DNA of 64,000 nucleotides, taken from Desulfovibrio sp. UCD-KL4C. Lineage in GTDB: Bacteria; Desulfobacterota; Desulfovibrionia; Desulfovibrionales; Desulfovibrionaceae. The stretch is taken from assembly GCF_006210265.1 (NCBI RefSeq), contig NZ_VCNC01000001.1, positions 1,188,843-1,252,842 on the forward strand, read 5' to 3'. The translations under genes were made by a program, and so were the position numbers. The notes under the pieces are model-generated. The model worked only from the letters and a program-made list of their open reading frames with translations, had not been told where the DNA came from and searched no databases. Below, piece after piece: positions 24,271 to 32,592 of this stretch. Within the stretch, counting starts at the first letter, position 1. Every line of letters begins with the position of its first letter.

Positions 24271-25278
24271 ATGACCAATATTAATGATAATATTGCATCG
24301 ATAATGAAGGTGCTTGGGAATTACTCAGGAAATACTGCGGCTAATAAGCCAAATATTGCTGCTCTGAAAGATAAAGCAGGGGCTTTTGATATGGAGATGG
24401 CGATGGCAGGGCGCATGTTCTCTGACGGTCGGGATGATGAAGGATATTCCGGACAGGGAATGGATATGGGGGTTATGAATAATGCATTGATGCTCGAAGC
24501 TCTGACAACTTTGAATTCTATTGAAGGTTTGCATAAAAATAAAATTGGTAAATCAGCTCTTTCTGGCAATCAGTATGGCATTGTTCCAGCCTCTCTTGAT
24601 TTGAATTCTGTCAAAAATATGTCAATTCCTGCAGTACCTGAAGTTGCTGGAGAGCTTGCAGCTAAATTTGAATCAGGGTCTCAAGGTGTGTCGGCCATAG
24701 GGTATGATCGCGTGGGAGGAACCTCATACGGAAAATATCAAATTGCATCCAACACAGGAACAATGGGACAGTTTATAGATTTTTTGAAGGGTAAAAATCC
24801 TGAAATTGCAAAAAGACTTGAATTATCCGGTCAGGCAAATACAGGGTCTAAACATGGCAAAATGCCTGATGAATGGCGCAAGATAGCCGCAGAAGATCCT
24901 GAAAGCTTTGAAAAGCTGCAACATGATTTCATTCGTAGCAGTCATTACGACCCGGCTGTTAAGAAAATTCTAGCGCAGACAGGCATTGATGTTAATAAGT
25001 TGCCGGAACCTCTTCGTGAAGTGCTTTGGAGCACGTCAGTGCAGCATGGGGCAACTGGTGCGTCCAATATGATTTCACGGGCACTCAATAAACTGTCGGT
25101 GCAGGCTACAGAAAAAAACTTTCCATCAGAGCTCGTTAAAGAGATTTATGGCGAGCGCAAGGATCAGTTTGCATCCTCAACGGGGGCGGTTCAAAATAGC
25201 GTGACTGAGCGTTTAACGAAAGAGCAGAATATGGTCCTTGCAATGCTTAATCAATCTACGCTTTCAAAAATGGCTTAG
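24271..25278 (+). CDS. Muramidase-like (lysozyme-fold) protein
   Basis: A 335-residue protein; the ATG at 24271 is preferred over an in-frame TTG 18 bases earlier. The C-terminal ~190 residues contain AAKFESGSQGVSAIGYDRVGGTSYGKYQIAS, a pattern seen in phage- and VgrG-associated lysozyme-like domains, where the first Glu (in KFESG) would be the catalytic acid. WSTSVQHGATGASNMISRAL further on also fits such folds. The first ~110 residues are low-complexity and Met-rich. No signal peptide is seen, so export would need a special route such as flagellar or another secretion system. It lies 81 bases after the TPR gene. Activity is inferred from pattern only. Confidence 0.65.
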   Translation: MTNINDNIASIMKVLGNYSGNTAANKPNIAALKDKAGAFDMEMAMAGRMFSDGRDDEGYSGQGMDMGVMNNALMLEALTTLNSIEGLHKNKIGKSALSGNQYGIVPASLDLNSVKNMSIPAVPEVAGELAAKFESGSQGVSAIGYDRVGGTSYGKYQIASNTGTMGQFIDFLKGKNPEIAKRLELSGQANTGSKHGKMPDEWRKIAAEDPESFEKLQHDFIRSSHYDPAVKKILAQTGIDVNKLPEPLREVLWSTSVQHGATGASNMISRALNKLSVQATEKNFPSELVKEIYGERKDQFASSTGAVQNSVTERLTKEQNMVLAMLNQSTLSKMA

Positions 25279-25300
25279 TCGGTATGGATTTAAAATAAGG

Positions 25301-26815
25301 TTATTTCTTTGCGAGAGATTCTTCTAGCGAGTGGTTTATTTTTACGTGCAGAACCCGGTTGACATTATCAACAGCAACCTGACCCGGTGCTGCTCCCTTT
25401 CTATTGCGAACATCCTTAACAAGTGCGCACATTACATCTGCTTTTGAATCGTCACACCTGTAACTTTTAATAGCTGCAAGTGTTGCCGCTTCGTTAAAGG
25501 TTGTTTCAGGAACTTCATGCCCTGGGTGATCCCGTTTCAAAATAACGTGCGACCCCGGTCCTCCTTCAACATGGAACCAATAGTCAAAAACAGATGAAAC
25601 TTTGCTAAGTAAGTCATGGTTTGCTTTGCTGTTTTTACCGCGTATCATAAGAAAACCATCTGAAGACACAAAAAGACCCACTGCAATATCCTTATATTTT
25701 TTAGGAATTTCAATGGTTGCTCTTTTTTTGTCATTGTTTGACGGAGGTAACAGGTTAGACTGTAAAAAATCTTCCTGTTCAGCTTCGACTTCCGCTTTTC
25801 TTCGCTCGATATGCTTAAGGCCTCTTTGAGCCTTAGCCGAAAGTTTGAATATTTTAGCCATGTTTTCAGCAGGAGTGAGAGTTGGGTCCAGTTTTACGAT
25901 CATTTTACCGTGTTCTGGATGTGTAACTGTCACCTTGTCCAGTTCTCGCAGGGATTTAAGACGGTACATTTCTGCTTGAAGAGCCTGTGCTTCGACTTTT
26001 CGATTTAAAAGTATATGTAGTCTGGCTTCCTCCTCAGCAATTCTATTCATCACTTTCTTAAATTTCTTTTTACCGGACTTTAGAGCCTGTTTGTTTTCTG
26101 AATTTTCAATCCGTTCCATGGTCGGGAATAGTACTTTTTCCCCATAAGCTGAGGCTGCATCAATGGCGGATGAAAATATTTGTTGGCTTGATTTTGAGTC
26201 AGGCCATACGCGTGGGGGCATTAATGCGTTTTTACCTTCAGTTGTAAGATAAAAAGTGTCAGCTTCTCCATTTTTAAGCTTTTCCAATAAATTTTGAGCT
26301 TCTGGAGGAGTTAAGGCGCTTAGAGTCTTGCGGAGAGGAGGGGAAATATGCGGGAACTCTTTCCATATTTCATGGGTATCCTGAATATCTGCATATGAAG
26401 GCCAGTCTACCTGCTGTCCAAAGTCTTGTGGAAGCTCATGAACCAGAGAAACTCCTTTTTTCATATCGAATAAAAGGAATCTATATCTGCCTGGCTCTCT
26501 TCCCGGAGAAAGGGTGAATGCCACGCGAAGATTAATCCAGTCATGGACTGTTTCAAAGATCCTTCGCCCTGAAAGTCTTTTCCGCAGCCACATTACTGTA
26601 CCAGTGGGGTTTGCTGGATTGACAGGTTTTACCTTTGAAATAAAAAAAAGGCCCACCGATTTGGCGGGCCTGAATAGTAAGAATTCTTTACCACCTGTAG
26701 ATTGGAGCGCAAAAGTCCATACTCCGTCAGCTGGAGCAAATATTTTTTCAACCCTGCGTCCCTTGAGATTTTCCTCAAGTTCACGTGTCAGGGCACGGAA
26801 GAAGTGCGCATCCAT
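25301..26815 (-). CDS. NFACT family protein (RqcH/Rqc2-like)
   Basis: A 504-residue protein with the NFACT layout: an N-terminal domain (MDAHFFRALTRELEENLKGRRVEKIF...), a central long coiled coil (FKKVMNRIAEEEARLHILLNRKVEAQALQAEMYRL and the following helix), and a C-terminal NFACT-R domain (GLFVSSDGFLMIRGKNSKANHDLLSK, DYWFHVEGGPGSHVIL). In other bacteria RqcH binds obstructed 50S subunits and adds C-terminal alanine tails to stalled peptides. Basic residues dominate the coiled coil, as expected for ribosome contact. It lies 18 bases after dksA and is probably co-transcribed with it. Confidence 0.88.
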   Translation of the reverse strand: MDAHFFRALTRELEENLKGRRVEKIFAPADGVWTFALQSTGGKEFLLFRPAKSVGLFFISKVKPVNPANPTGTVMWLRKRLSGRRIFETVHDWINLRVAFTLSPGREPGRYRFLLFDMKKGVSLVHELPQDFGQQVDWPSYADIQDTHEIWKEFPHISPPLRKTLSALTPPEAQNLLEKLKNGEADTFYLTTEGKNALMPPRVWPDSKSSQQIFSSAIDAASAYGEKVLFPTMERIENSENKQALKSGKKKFKKVMNRIAEEEARLHILLNRKVEAQALQAEMYRLKSLRELDKVTVTHPEHGKMIVKLDPTLTPAENMAKIFKLSAKAQRGLKHIERRKAEVEAEQEDFLQSNLLPPSNNDKKRATIEIPKKYKDIAVGLFVSSDGFLMIRGKNSKANHDLLSKVSSVFDYWFHVEGGPGSHVILKRDHPGHEVPETTFNEAATLAAIKSYRCDDSKADVMCALVKDVRNRKGAAPGQVAVDNVNRVLHVKINHSLEESLAKK

Positions 26816-26833
26816 TAGGTGTTGTCCTGGAGA

Positions 26834-27196
26834 TTAATCTCCGCGATTTTGCTCTTCCTCTTCCTGTTTACTCTTACATGCAATGCAAAGAGTTGTCATA
26901 GGACGAGCTTTAAGGCGAGCAATTGAGATGTCATCTCCGCATGATGAACAATAACCGAAGTCTCCGTCGTCAATGCGTTTAATTGCTTTTTGAATTTTTT
27001 TAATAAGTTTACGTTCTCTATCTCTGAGTCGTAAAGTAAAAGCTCTGTCGGATTCGGCTGTAGCACGGTCAGCAGGGTCGGCGTAAGTCTCACCGGACTC
27101 CGTCATGTCTTCGATTGTTTCCTGCCCTTTCTGCAAAATATCATTAAGATTTTGATTCAAGGTCTCGCGGAAAAATGCTAAGTCTTTCTGGTCCAT
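26834..27196 (-). CDS. dksA: RNA polymerase-binding transcription factor DksA
   Basis: A 120-residue DksA/TraR family protein. A long N-terminal coiled coil (FFRETLNQNLNDILQKGQETIEDM...) carries the acidic tip sequence DPADRATAESDRAF, close to the D-x-x-D-x-A motif that enters the polymerase secondary channel. The zinc finger CSSCGDDISIARLKARP...CIAC has all four Cys. With ppGpp it tunes stable-RNA and amino-acid promoters. AGGTTAAT precedes the ATG. It lies next to a tRNA cluster, a class of genes it regulates. Confidence 0.93.
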   Translation of the reverse strand: MDQKDLAFFRETLNQNLNDILQKGQETIEDMTESGETYADPADRATAESDRAFTLRLRDRERKLIKKIQKAIKRIDDGDFGYCSSCGDDISIARLKARPMTTLCIACKSKQEEEEQNRGD

Positions 27197-27551
27197 ATTA
27201 TTAACCTCCCATTTGGAGAAGTTGATTTAAAATAATTACCTCGACAACAGTAAGCTTTTAAAGATGAAAGGTCTTATCCCAAAGAAGCTTAAAAAGTAAA
27301 GTAAAAGTATAACAAATGTTGTTAGAAATATAAATAAATTAAAAATGTAAATCGGTTGACAAAACCTTGGGGCTGTCCTAAAAGCTTTTCTCGGTTGACG
27401 CAATTAGTTCATTGAAAATTTTTTTTGATTTAAGTTTTATTTGCATTTAATTTGGCTAAGCAATTAGAACTTAAAGAAAAATTCAGAAAAAAGAAAAAAA
27501 GTTGTTGACAGGGTTTAGCTGAAAGGTTATCTTCTGTTTCGCTTTTTGTGA
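27197..27551. other. Intergenic region upstream of dksA and the tRNA cluster
   Basis: About 355 bases of AT-rich sequence between dksA (minus) and the tRNA genes (plus). Besides the tRNA promoter listed separately it holds a second TTGACA (27356) with TAAAAG 17 bases on, a weaker candidate. No coding sequence is convincing. Confidence 0.5.
27505..27533 (+). promoter_or_regulatory. Sigma-70 promoter of the tRNA cluster
   Basis: Consensus TTGACA, a 17-base spacer, then TATCTT (4 of 6). The predicted transcription start falls about ten bases before the first tRNA-Gly, a typical short leader for tRNA operons. Confidence 0.75.
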
Positions 27552-27626
27552 GCGGGAATAACTCAGCGGTAGAGTGTAACCTTGCCAAGGTTGAAGTCGC
27601 GAGTTCAAATCTCGTTTCCCGCTCCA
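27552..27626 (+). tRNA. tRNA-Gly (anticodon GCC), copy 1
   Basis: Acceptor GCGGGAA / TTCCCGC, D-arm with AGCGGTA, anticodon loop around TTGCCAA giving GCC, T-loop TTCAAAT, discriminator T and encoded CCA. Differs from copy 2 by a single C/T in the D-loop. Confidence 0.97.
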
Positions 27627-27638
27627 TTTTTTTTCTTA

Positions 27639-27713
27639 GGCGACATAGCCAAGCGGTAAGGCAGAGGTCTGCAAAACCTCCATTCTCCGGTTCAAATCCG
27701 GATGTCGCCTCCA
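27639..27713 (+). tRNA. tRNA-Cys (anticodon GCA)
   Basis: Acceptor GGCGACA / TGTCGCC, D-arm with AGCGGTAAGGC, anticodon arm GAGGT-CTGCAAA-ACCTC giving GCA, T-loop TTCAAAT, discriminator T and encoded CCA. It lies between two near-identical tRNA-Gly genes. Confidence 0.97.
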
Positions 27714-27717
27714 GCTT

Positions 27718-27792
27718 GCGGGAATAACTCAGTGGTAGAGTGTAACCTTGCCAAGGTTGAAGTCGCGAGTTCAAATCTCGTTTCCCGCTCCA
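27718..27792 (+). tRNA. tRNA-Gly (anticodon GCC), copy 2
   Basis: Same fold and anticodon as copy 1, with a T in place of C in the D-loop (AGTGGTA). It starts four bases after the tRNA-Cys CCA, so the three tRNAs must be processed from one precursor ending at the following terminator. Confidence 0.97.
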
Positions 27793-27802
27793 AGAGAATT
27801 CA

Positions 27803-27833
27803 GGGTCGGTCAGTAATGACCGACCCTTTTTTT
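27803..27833 (+). terminator. Terminator of the tRNA cluster
   Basis: A perfect 10-bp stem GGGTCGGTCA / TGACCGACCC with a GTAA loop and a run of T, starting 11 bases after the last CCA. Confidence 0.93.
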
Positions 27834-28015
27834 GTGCCTTTTAAATATAACTCTTCTTTTTTGTTTCACGCCAAAACATATTGTTGACCGTCCTGATGTT
27901 AATGATTACTCCTTTTCGCGCGGATAAAGTTTATCTATACCAATCATGAATAGAATTTGTCTGTATTTTTTTCTGGCAGACAAAAAAAGAATCGAACTTT
28001 CATAGGAGGAAATCC

Positions 28016-28735
28016 TTGAATAATATAGCTTTAAATCCAGAATCGTCATTCGATGAACTGCTTGCGGCTGCTCGTAATAAATTTGGTGCAATAAAATTTG
28101 AGACTGTTAAACTTGGATCAAAAACTATTGAAGTAGCTCAAGTAGTCGATATGCCTGCCTATTTGGACCGTTTAATTGATAAGGCCAGAGGCGGTAAAAA
28201 AATTGATCTGCCATTGTGGGCTAAGATTTGGCCATCCTGTATGGTTCTTGGTGTTTATCTCTTAAAATTTTCTCCTGTTGAGAATGCAACATTTCTAGAA
28301 GTCGGTGCCGGCGGTGGGCTTTGTGGCCTTGTAGCTGCCAGCCGTGGTTATAATGTAGTATTATCTGATATTGATGATGATGCTCTGCTTTTTTGCCGCT
28401 TGAATGCTGTCCGTAATAATCTTGATGACAAAATTACCGTGAAGAAAATAGATTTCTGCAATGATGGTCTGGGTGAAAAATTTAATTATATTATAGGTTG
28501 TGAAGTTCTTTATCAGGAAAATATCCAGATTCCTTTTTATAATTTCATAGATAAGCACATTAGCAAGGATGCTGGGTCAGAAGCATTGCTTGCGATGGAT
28601 AAAAAACGTGCTGGGCGATTGTTTTTTGAAGAAGCTAAAAAAGGATATCGTTTAATGCGGCAGGAAGTTCCTTTTGCCGGAGATGACAATGACGGTAAAA
28701 CAATCATTTCTCTTATAAAAATGGGAGCCCTTTAA
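28016..28735 (+). CDS. SAM-dependent methyltransferase (METTL/Methyltransf_16-like)
   Basis: A 239-residue protein starting at TTG with TAGGAGGA well placed upstream. LPLWAKIWPSCMVLGVYLL followed by the motif I stretch FLEVGAGGGLCGLVAASRGYNVVLSDID is typical of METTL21/Methyltransf_16-like enzymes, many of which methylate lysines of proteins. GCEVLYQ takes the motif IV position, where such enzymes have (N/D)-x-x-Y-type contacts. It ends two bases before the YcaO-TPR gene and is certainly in the same operon, just upstream of dsrC. A protein substrate is plausible; its identity is unknown. Confidence 0.82.
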   Translation: MNNIALNPESSFDELLAAARNKFGAIKFETVKLGSKTIEVAQVVDMPAYLDRLIDKARGGKKIDLPLWAKIWPSCMVLGVYLLKFSPVENATFLEVGAGGGLCGLVAASRGYNVVLSDIDDDALLFCRLNAVRNNLDDKITVKKIDFCNDGLGEKFNYIIGCEVLYQENIQIPFYNFIDKHISKDAGSEALLAMDKKRAGRLFFEEAKKGYRLMRQEVPFAGDDNDGKTIISLIKMGAL

Positions 28736-28736
28736 A

Positions 28737-30467
28737 ATGATCAAACTTAAATCTTGCCCTAAAGTTTATACAACTGATCAGGATAAAGCTGTTTCGCCAG
28801 AAGAAACTGTTTCACACGTTAAAAAATTATTGGAACAGAAATGCGAAGGTGTGCTCGGTTGTACCCGCAAAATCGATACCGGACGACTTGGGATTCCGGT
28901 TTTCATCAGTGAATGCGGACCAGCCGCGCGTGAGATAATGCCGACCCGTAAGCAGATGGGGAAGGGTGCTTCGGTTCCACAGGCAGAAGCCTCTGCATTA
29001 ATGGAACTGGTAGAAAGGTTCAGTTTTTTCAGTTTTTGGAGTGAACCTGAAAATTTTACTCTTGCAACATATAGTGAAGCTGAAGAAATTTGGCCCGGTA
29101 AAGTTATTACGATTGAAAAGATTCTTCAGTCTGTTGAAGAAAAAATGGAACCTGCCAAAGCCAGAGTTATTCTGGATTTGGTTCGCTGGCATTTTCATCC
29201 GGCTCTCAACGTGCTTACCGGTGAAACAGAATATGTTCCGTTGGACTGGTTTAAAATATTAAATGAATTTAATGGCTCGTCCGCCGGAAATACTCCTGAG
29301 GAATCTGTTCTTCAAGGTAGTAGTGAGCTCGTAGAAAGGCATGTTTGCGCTGTTATTGATCGTGAGAGATGTGATGTTAACTGTATTGAATCATCATCGT
29401 GTACGGACCCTGTTCTGGCAAATTTGTGTAAGTGTTTTGATGATAATGGAATCAAATACATTATAAATGATTTTTCATTAGGGATGCCTTTGCCAACTGT
29501 CGCAGTAACCGCTTGGGACCCTTCAACTTTCCCGGGAATGAGTGAAATTGTGTTTACTGCCGGAACTTCTTCATGTCCATCAAAAGCAGCAATTAGAGCA
29601 TTCACTGAAGTCGCTCAGCTTGCCGGAGATTTTGAAACAGGTCGTGTTTATGAAGCTTCAGGGCTTCCTAAATTTACTGAGCTCGAGCAGACTGACTGGC
29701 TTGCCAACGGAGACCACGTTACGCTTGATAGTCTTCCTACCGTAGAACATGACGACATATACGATGAACTTATGACGCTTGCTACGGGGCTTAATGATCA
29801 AGGTTACACTCTTTACACTGTTGATATCACTCACCCTGATTTAGGTGTCTCTGCTAATTATAATTTTGTACCCGGTTTTCGTTTCAGAGAACGCACTCCG
29901 CATGCAAGTCTAGGACTTTTTGTCGGACGTATTTTATCAGAAAAAGTTGCTATAGATCTAGCAGGTGAAGGCTTAGACGTTATTTCAGATATTTATGAAG
30001 ATGATTATTTTATTCCGTTTTTTGAAGGTATGCTTGCTCTCCGCAGTGGAGATACTTCAAGAGCTGCAGACATGTTTACGCTGGCAATAGAAGAGCAACC
30101 TGGTAACGAAGAAAAGGCATTGTCAGCTTTTTATACAGCCTACGCTATGTCCTTGGAAGAAAGATGGAATGAAGTGACTCCGTTCCTTGATCGTGCTATT
30201 GAGCTTGATAATGAAGCTAAGGAATATTTTAATTTGCGCGGAGTTGCCAAATTTAAAACTGGTGATTACTCTCTTGCAGCTGAAGATTTTAAATCAGCTT
30301 TAGCAATAGATAACGGTTCAGCTTCCGATTTAGCCAATTTGGGACTATGCTATAAGTTTATGGGTGAGACTGAAGAGGCCGTAGAATATTTAAGAACTGC
30401 GCTTGAGCTTGAACCGGGGCTCGAGTATGCAAGAGTCCACCTTGAACAACTGCTTGCTGGTAAATAA
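28737..30467 (+). CDS. YcaO-domain protein with C-terminal TPR repeats
   Basis: A 576-residue protein. The YcaO part spans residues ~40-395: QAEASALMELVERFSFF (first Glu helix), ESVLQGSSELVERHVCAVID (second), and late VPGFRFRERTPHASLG. These are the ATP-binding Glu helices of enzymes that activate backbone amides. Residues ~405-576 are TPR repeats (FFEGMLALRSGDTSRAADMFTLAIEEQPG, YFNLRGVAKFKTGDYSLAAEDFKSALAID, ANLGLCYKFMGETEEAVEYLRTALELEPG), a protein-binding arm. It follows the methyltransferase by one base and precedes dsrC by 206 bases. The order suggests a modification system acting on a folded protein or on sulfur relay. The substrate is unknown. Confidence 0.85.
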   Translation: MIKLKSCPKVYTTDQDKAVSPEETVSHVKKLLEQKCEGVLGCTRKIDTGRLGIPVFISECGPAAREIMPTRKQMGKGASVPQAEASALMELVERFSFFSFWSEPENFTLATYSEAEEIWPGKVITIEKILQSVEEKMEPAKARVILDLVRWHFHPALNVLTGETEYVPLDWFKILNEFNGSSAGNTPEESVLQGSSELVERHVCAVIDRERCDVNCIESSSCTDPVLANLCKCFDDNGIKYIINDFSLGMPLPTVAVTAWDPSTFPGMSEIVFTAGTSSCPSKAAIRAFTEVAQLAGDFETGRVYEASGLPKFTELEQTDWLANGDHVTLDSLPTVEHDDIYDELMTLATGLNDQGYTLYTVDITHPDLGVSANYNFVPGFRFRERTPHASLGLFVGRILSEKVAIDLAGEGLDVISDIYEDDYFIPFFEGMLALRSGDTSRAADMFTLAIEEQPGNEEKALSAFYTAYAMSLEERWNEVTPFLDRAIELDNEAKEYFNLRGVAKFKTGDYSLAAEDFKSALAIDNGSASDLANLGLCYKFMGETEEAVEYLRTALELEPGLEYARVHLEQLLAGK

Positions 30468-30502
30468 GTTCTAAATTTTATACGTATTTTGATGGAACAT
30501 TA

Positions 30503-30673
30503 TTGACAAGAAAGCATATTAGAGATTATCGCTTTGTAAGCAAAAACATCTTTTCGTTTTTGCCACTTAAAAAGTCGTGAAACAGTGGATCACTGTTTTT
30601 GGATATGGTTGATCAGGCTTATGCCTGATTACAGATTAGCTTAATAGCATAATATTCCTAAGGAGTATCAGAG
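30503..30673 (+). promoter_or_regulatory. dsrC promoter and structured leader
   Basis: TTGACA at 30503 with a weak -10 (TTATCG or TATCGC) 17-18 bases on. The leader then holds three hairpins in series: CAAAAAC/GTTTTTG (30541-30562), AAACAGTG-GAT-CACTGTTT (30580-30598, followed by TT), and ATCAGGC-TTAT-GCCTGAT (30612-30629). CTAAGGAG precedes the start codon. The second hairpin could act as a partial terminator or the set as RNA stabilisers. Confidence 0.5.
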
Positions 30674-30991
30674 ATGGCACAAGTAGAATTTGAAGGTAAA
30701 AGTTTTGAAGTAGATGAAGACGGTTTTCTTTTAAAGTTCGAAGAATGGGCTCCTGAGTGGGTTGACTACTGTAAAGAAGGCGAAGGCATCAAAGAGCTTA
30801 ACGAAGAACACCAGAAAGTTCTTGATTTCTTGCAGGACTACTACAAGAAAAACGGAATCGCTCCTATGGTTCGTATCCTTTCTAAAGTTACTGGTTACAA
30901 ACTTAAACACATCTATGAATTGTTCCCTTCCGGTCCTGGTAAAGGAGCATGTAAGATGGCTGGTCTGCCTAAACCTACTGGTTGCGTATAG
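30674..30991 (+). CDS. dsrC: DsrC sulfur-carrier protein of dissimilatory sulfite reduction
   Basis: A 105-residue TusE/DsrC/DsvC family protein. The flexible C-terminal arm GACKMAGLPKPTGCV carries both conserved cysteines (Cys93 and Cys104, CX10C), the feature of true DsrC rather than TusE-only homologs. In sulfate reducers DsrC is the co-substrate of DsrAB: sulfite-derived sulfur is bound as a trisulfide between these cysteines and reduced at the membrane by DsrMKJOP. The GYKLKHIYELFPSGPG segment is conserved. As in other sulfate reducers it is away from dsrAB. It has its own promoter, leader and strong terminator, fitting high expression. Confidence 0.97.
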   Translation: MAQVEFEGKSFEVDEDGFLLKFEEWAPEWVDYCKEGEGIKELNEEHQKVLDFLQDYYKKNGIAPMVRILSKVTGYKLKHIYELFPSGPGKGACKMAGLPKPTGCV

Positions 30992-31014
30992 CATCTAGTT
31001 TTTGCAGAATATTT

Positions 31015-31044
31015 AGGCGGGGCCTTCTGGCCCCGCCTTTTTTT
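31015..31044 (+). terminator. Terminator after dsrC
   Basis: A perfect 10-bp GC-rich stem AGGCGGGGCC / GGCCCCGCCT with a TTCT loop and six or more T. Confidence 0.95.
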
Positions 31045-31052
31045 ATTATTGA

Positions 31053-31081
31053 TTGACTTGTTGGCCGTTTCTACATAAAAA
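31053..31081 (+). promoter_or_regulatory. Promoter of the rpmE transcript
   Basis: TTGACT, a 17-base spacer, then TAAAAA (4 of 6), just downstream of the dsrC terminator. This gives a leader of about 80 bases before rpmE. Confidence 0.5.
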
Positions 31082-31169
31082 TTTCAATCAAAGCAGATAT
31101 TCCTTGCAAATTGTATGCGGTGGGGGTATTGGGCTTTGTTTCCACGGTTAACAAAGACAGGAGTAAGTC

Positions 31170-31400
31170 ATGAAAAAAGATATCCATCCTAAACTTTATA
31201 AGGCAACAGTTCGCTGTCATTGCGGATATGAGTCCAAAGTTTTTTCTACACTTGGTGAAGAGGTCAGCACTGAAATTTGTTCTAACTGCCATCCTTTTTA
31301 CACAGGTAAACAGCGTTTCATCGATGCAGCTGGTCGTATTGATCGCTTCAAGAAGAAATTTGGTGATTTCAGCGCTGCCGATAAAGTTAAAGGCAATTAG
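31170..31400 (+). CDS. rpmE: Ribosomal protein L31 (zinc-binding form)
   Basis: A 76-residue L31 of the large ribosomal subunit. [22 protein letters not shown] is the standard start; the Cys16/Cys18 pair and [14 protein letters not shown] (Cys37, Cys40) show the C+ zinc-binding type. The rest ([16 protein letters not shown]) is canonical. GGAGTAA precedes the ATG. It heads the conserved order L31, DUF1385, prfA, prmC, but a terminator separates it from the DUF1385 gene. Confidence 0.97.
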   Translation: MKKDIHPKLYKATVRCHCGYESKVFSTLGEEVSTEICSNCHPFYTGKQRFIDAAGRIDRFKKKFGDFSAADKVKGN

Positions 31401-31428
31401 CTCTTTTTTTGCGGTTCTACCGCGCAAG

Positions 31429-31470
31429 CATGCCTCTGTTGCCTTTCGGCGGCAGAGGCATGTTGTTTTT
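31429..31470 (+). terminator. Terminator after rpmE
   Basis: A ~14-bp stem CATGCCTCTG...CAGAGGCATG with inner TGCC/GGCG pairing around a TTTC loop, followed by TTGTTTTT. It could also partly serve the opposite direction. Confidence 0.85.
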
Positions 31471-31653
31471 CTGTATCCAATTGAAAGTTCTGCCGTATGG
31501 TGAAGCGGGGCTTTCACTTTCCATCCTGCACAGTCTTTTGTTCTGGGAAATCTCGCGCTGAACCCTTGTCTGATTACTTATGCGTGATTATCCTATCTAA
31601 ATCTGAAATTACTTGAATTAAGCGGGAATTATATCCCAAAGAGAGGAAACGCT

Positions 31654-32592
31654 TTGAAATCAGCTCTTTTAATGTCCGCAGCTAAAACCGTCGGTGGTCA
31701 GGCTGTTATCGAGGGCGTTATGATGCGAGCTAAGGACAAGCTTGCTATCGCGGTCCGTCGTCCTGACGGTGAAATCACCGTGGAATTACGTCCTTGGTTT
31801 TCTATGACCCCTAATTTCATGAAGAAACCTTTTTTACGCGGTTTTCCAATTTTTATTGAGACTATGGTCAACGGTGTAAAAGCTCTGAACTATTCCGCGA
31901 CTCAGGCTCTTGATGAGGAAGATGGTGAACTTACCAGTTTTCATCTGATACTTACAATGGTTATAGCTCTTGGGGCAGCCTTGGGGCTTTTTGTTGTTCT
32001 TCCACATTTTTTTTCTATCATGATGGAATGGTTCGGCCTGTCCGGTGATGTAAATACTCTTAGTTTTTATGTATGGGATGGGGCGTTTAAAATACTTATG
32101 TTTCTGGGATATATTTTATCCATATCATTTGTCCCTGATATAAAACGTGTTTTCCAGTATCATGGTGCTGAACATAAAGTTATATGGGCATATGAATCCG
32201 GATGCGAACTTACATCAAGTAAAGTTAAAGACTTTAGTAGACTACATCCCCGTTGCGGAACAGCTTTTTTGTTGTTTGTACTGGTTGTAAGTATTTTAAT
32301 GTTTACTATACTGGTTCCTTTGTTGCTTGCTATTTGGTCTCCTGAAACTTTTATTTATAAGCATTTATATATTGTAGGCATTAAATTGTTGCTTATGGCT
32401 CCGGTTAGTGCTGTTGCTTATGAAATGATCAAGGCGTCCGGCAAGCATACAGATAGTAAACTTTGTCAGGTTATGTGTCTTCCAGGGCTCGGTATGCAGC
32501 TTTTGACTACGCGTAATCCTGATCAAGATCAGATTGAGGTCGCTTTGGCTGCCCTTGCAAAGGCTGTTGAAGAGGATGGAGGGGAGAATTAA
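31654..32592 (+). CDS. DUF1385 membrane protein
   Basis: A 312-residue protein starting at TTG with GAGAGGA about eight bases upstream. It begins with the family hallmark [23 protein letters not shown], has two central hydrophobic hairpins ([43 protein letters not shown]) and the conserved [15 protein letters not shown] and [13 protein letters not shown] motifs, whose His, Glu and Cys suggest a metal site. About four membrane spans. Function unknown; the gene is often found before prfA and rpmE. Its stop overlaps the prfA start by one base, so expression is coupled. Confidence 0.92.
   Translation: MKSALLMSAAKTVGGQAVIEGVMMRAKDKLAIAVRRPDGEITVELRPWFSMTPNFMKKPFLRGFPIFIETMVNGVKALNYSATQALDEEDGELTSFHLILTMVIALGAALGLFVVLPHFFSIMMEWFGLSGDVNTLSFYVWDGAFKILMFLGYILSISFVPDIKRVFQYHGAEHKVIWAYESGCELTSSKVKDFSRLHPRCGTAFLLFVLVVSILMFTILVPLLLAIWSPETFIYKHLYIVGIKLLLMAPVSAVAYEMIKASGKHTDSKLCQVMCLPGLGMQLLTTRNPDQDQIEVALAALAKAVEEDGGEN

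Noticed and set aside
27356-27384. Second promoter upstream of the tRNA cluster
   Set aside because: TTGACA is perfect but TAAAAG is a poor -10 and the better-placed promoter at 27505 suffices. Mentioned only within the intergenic entry.
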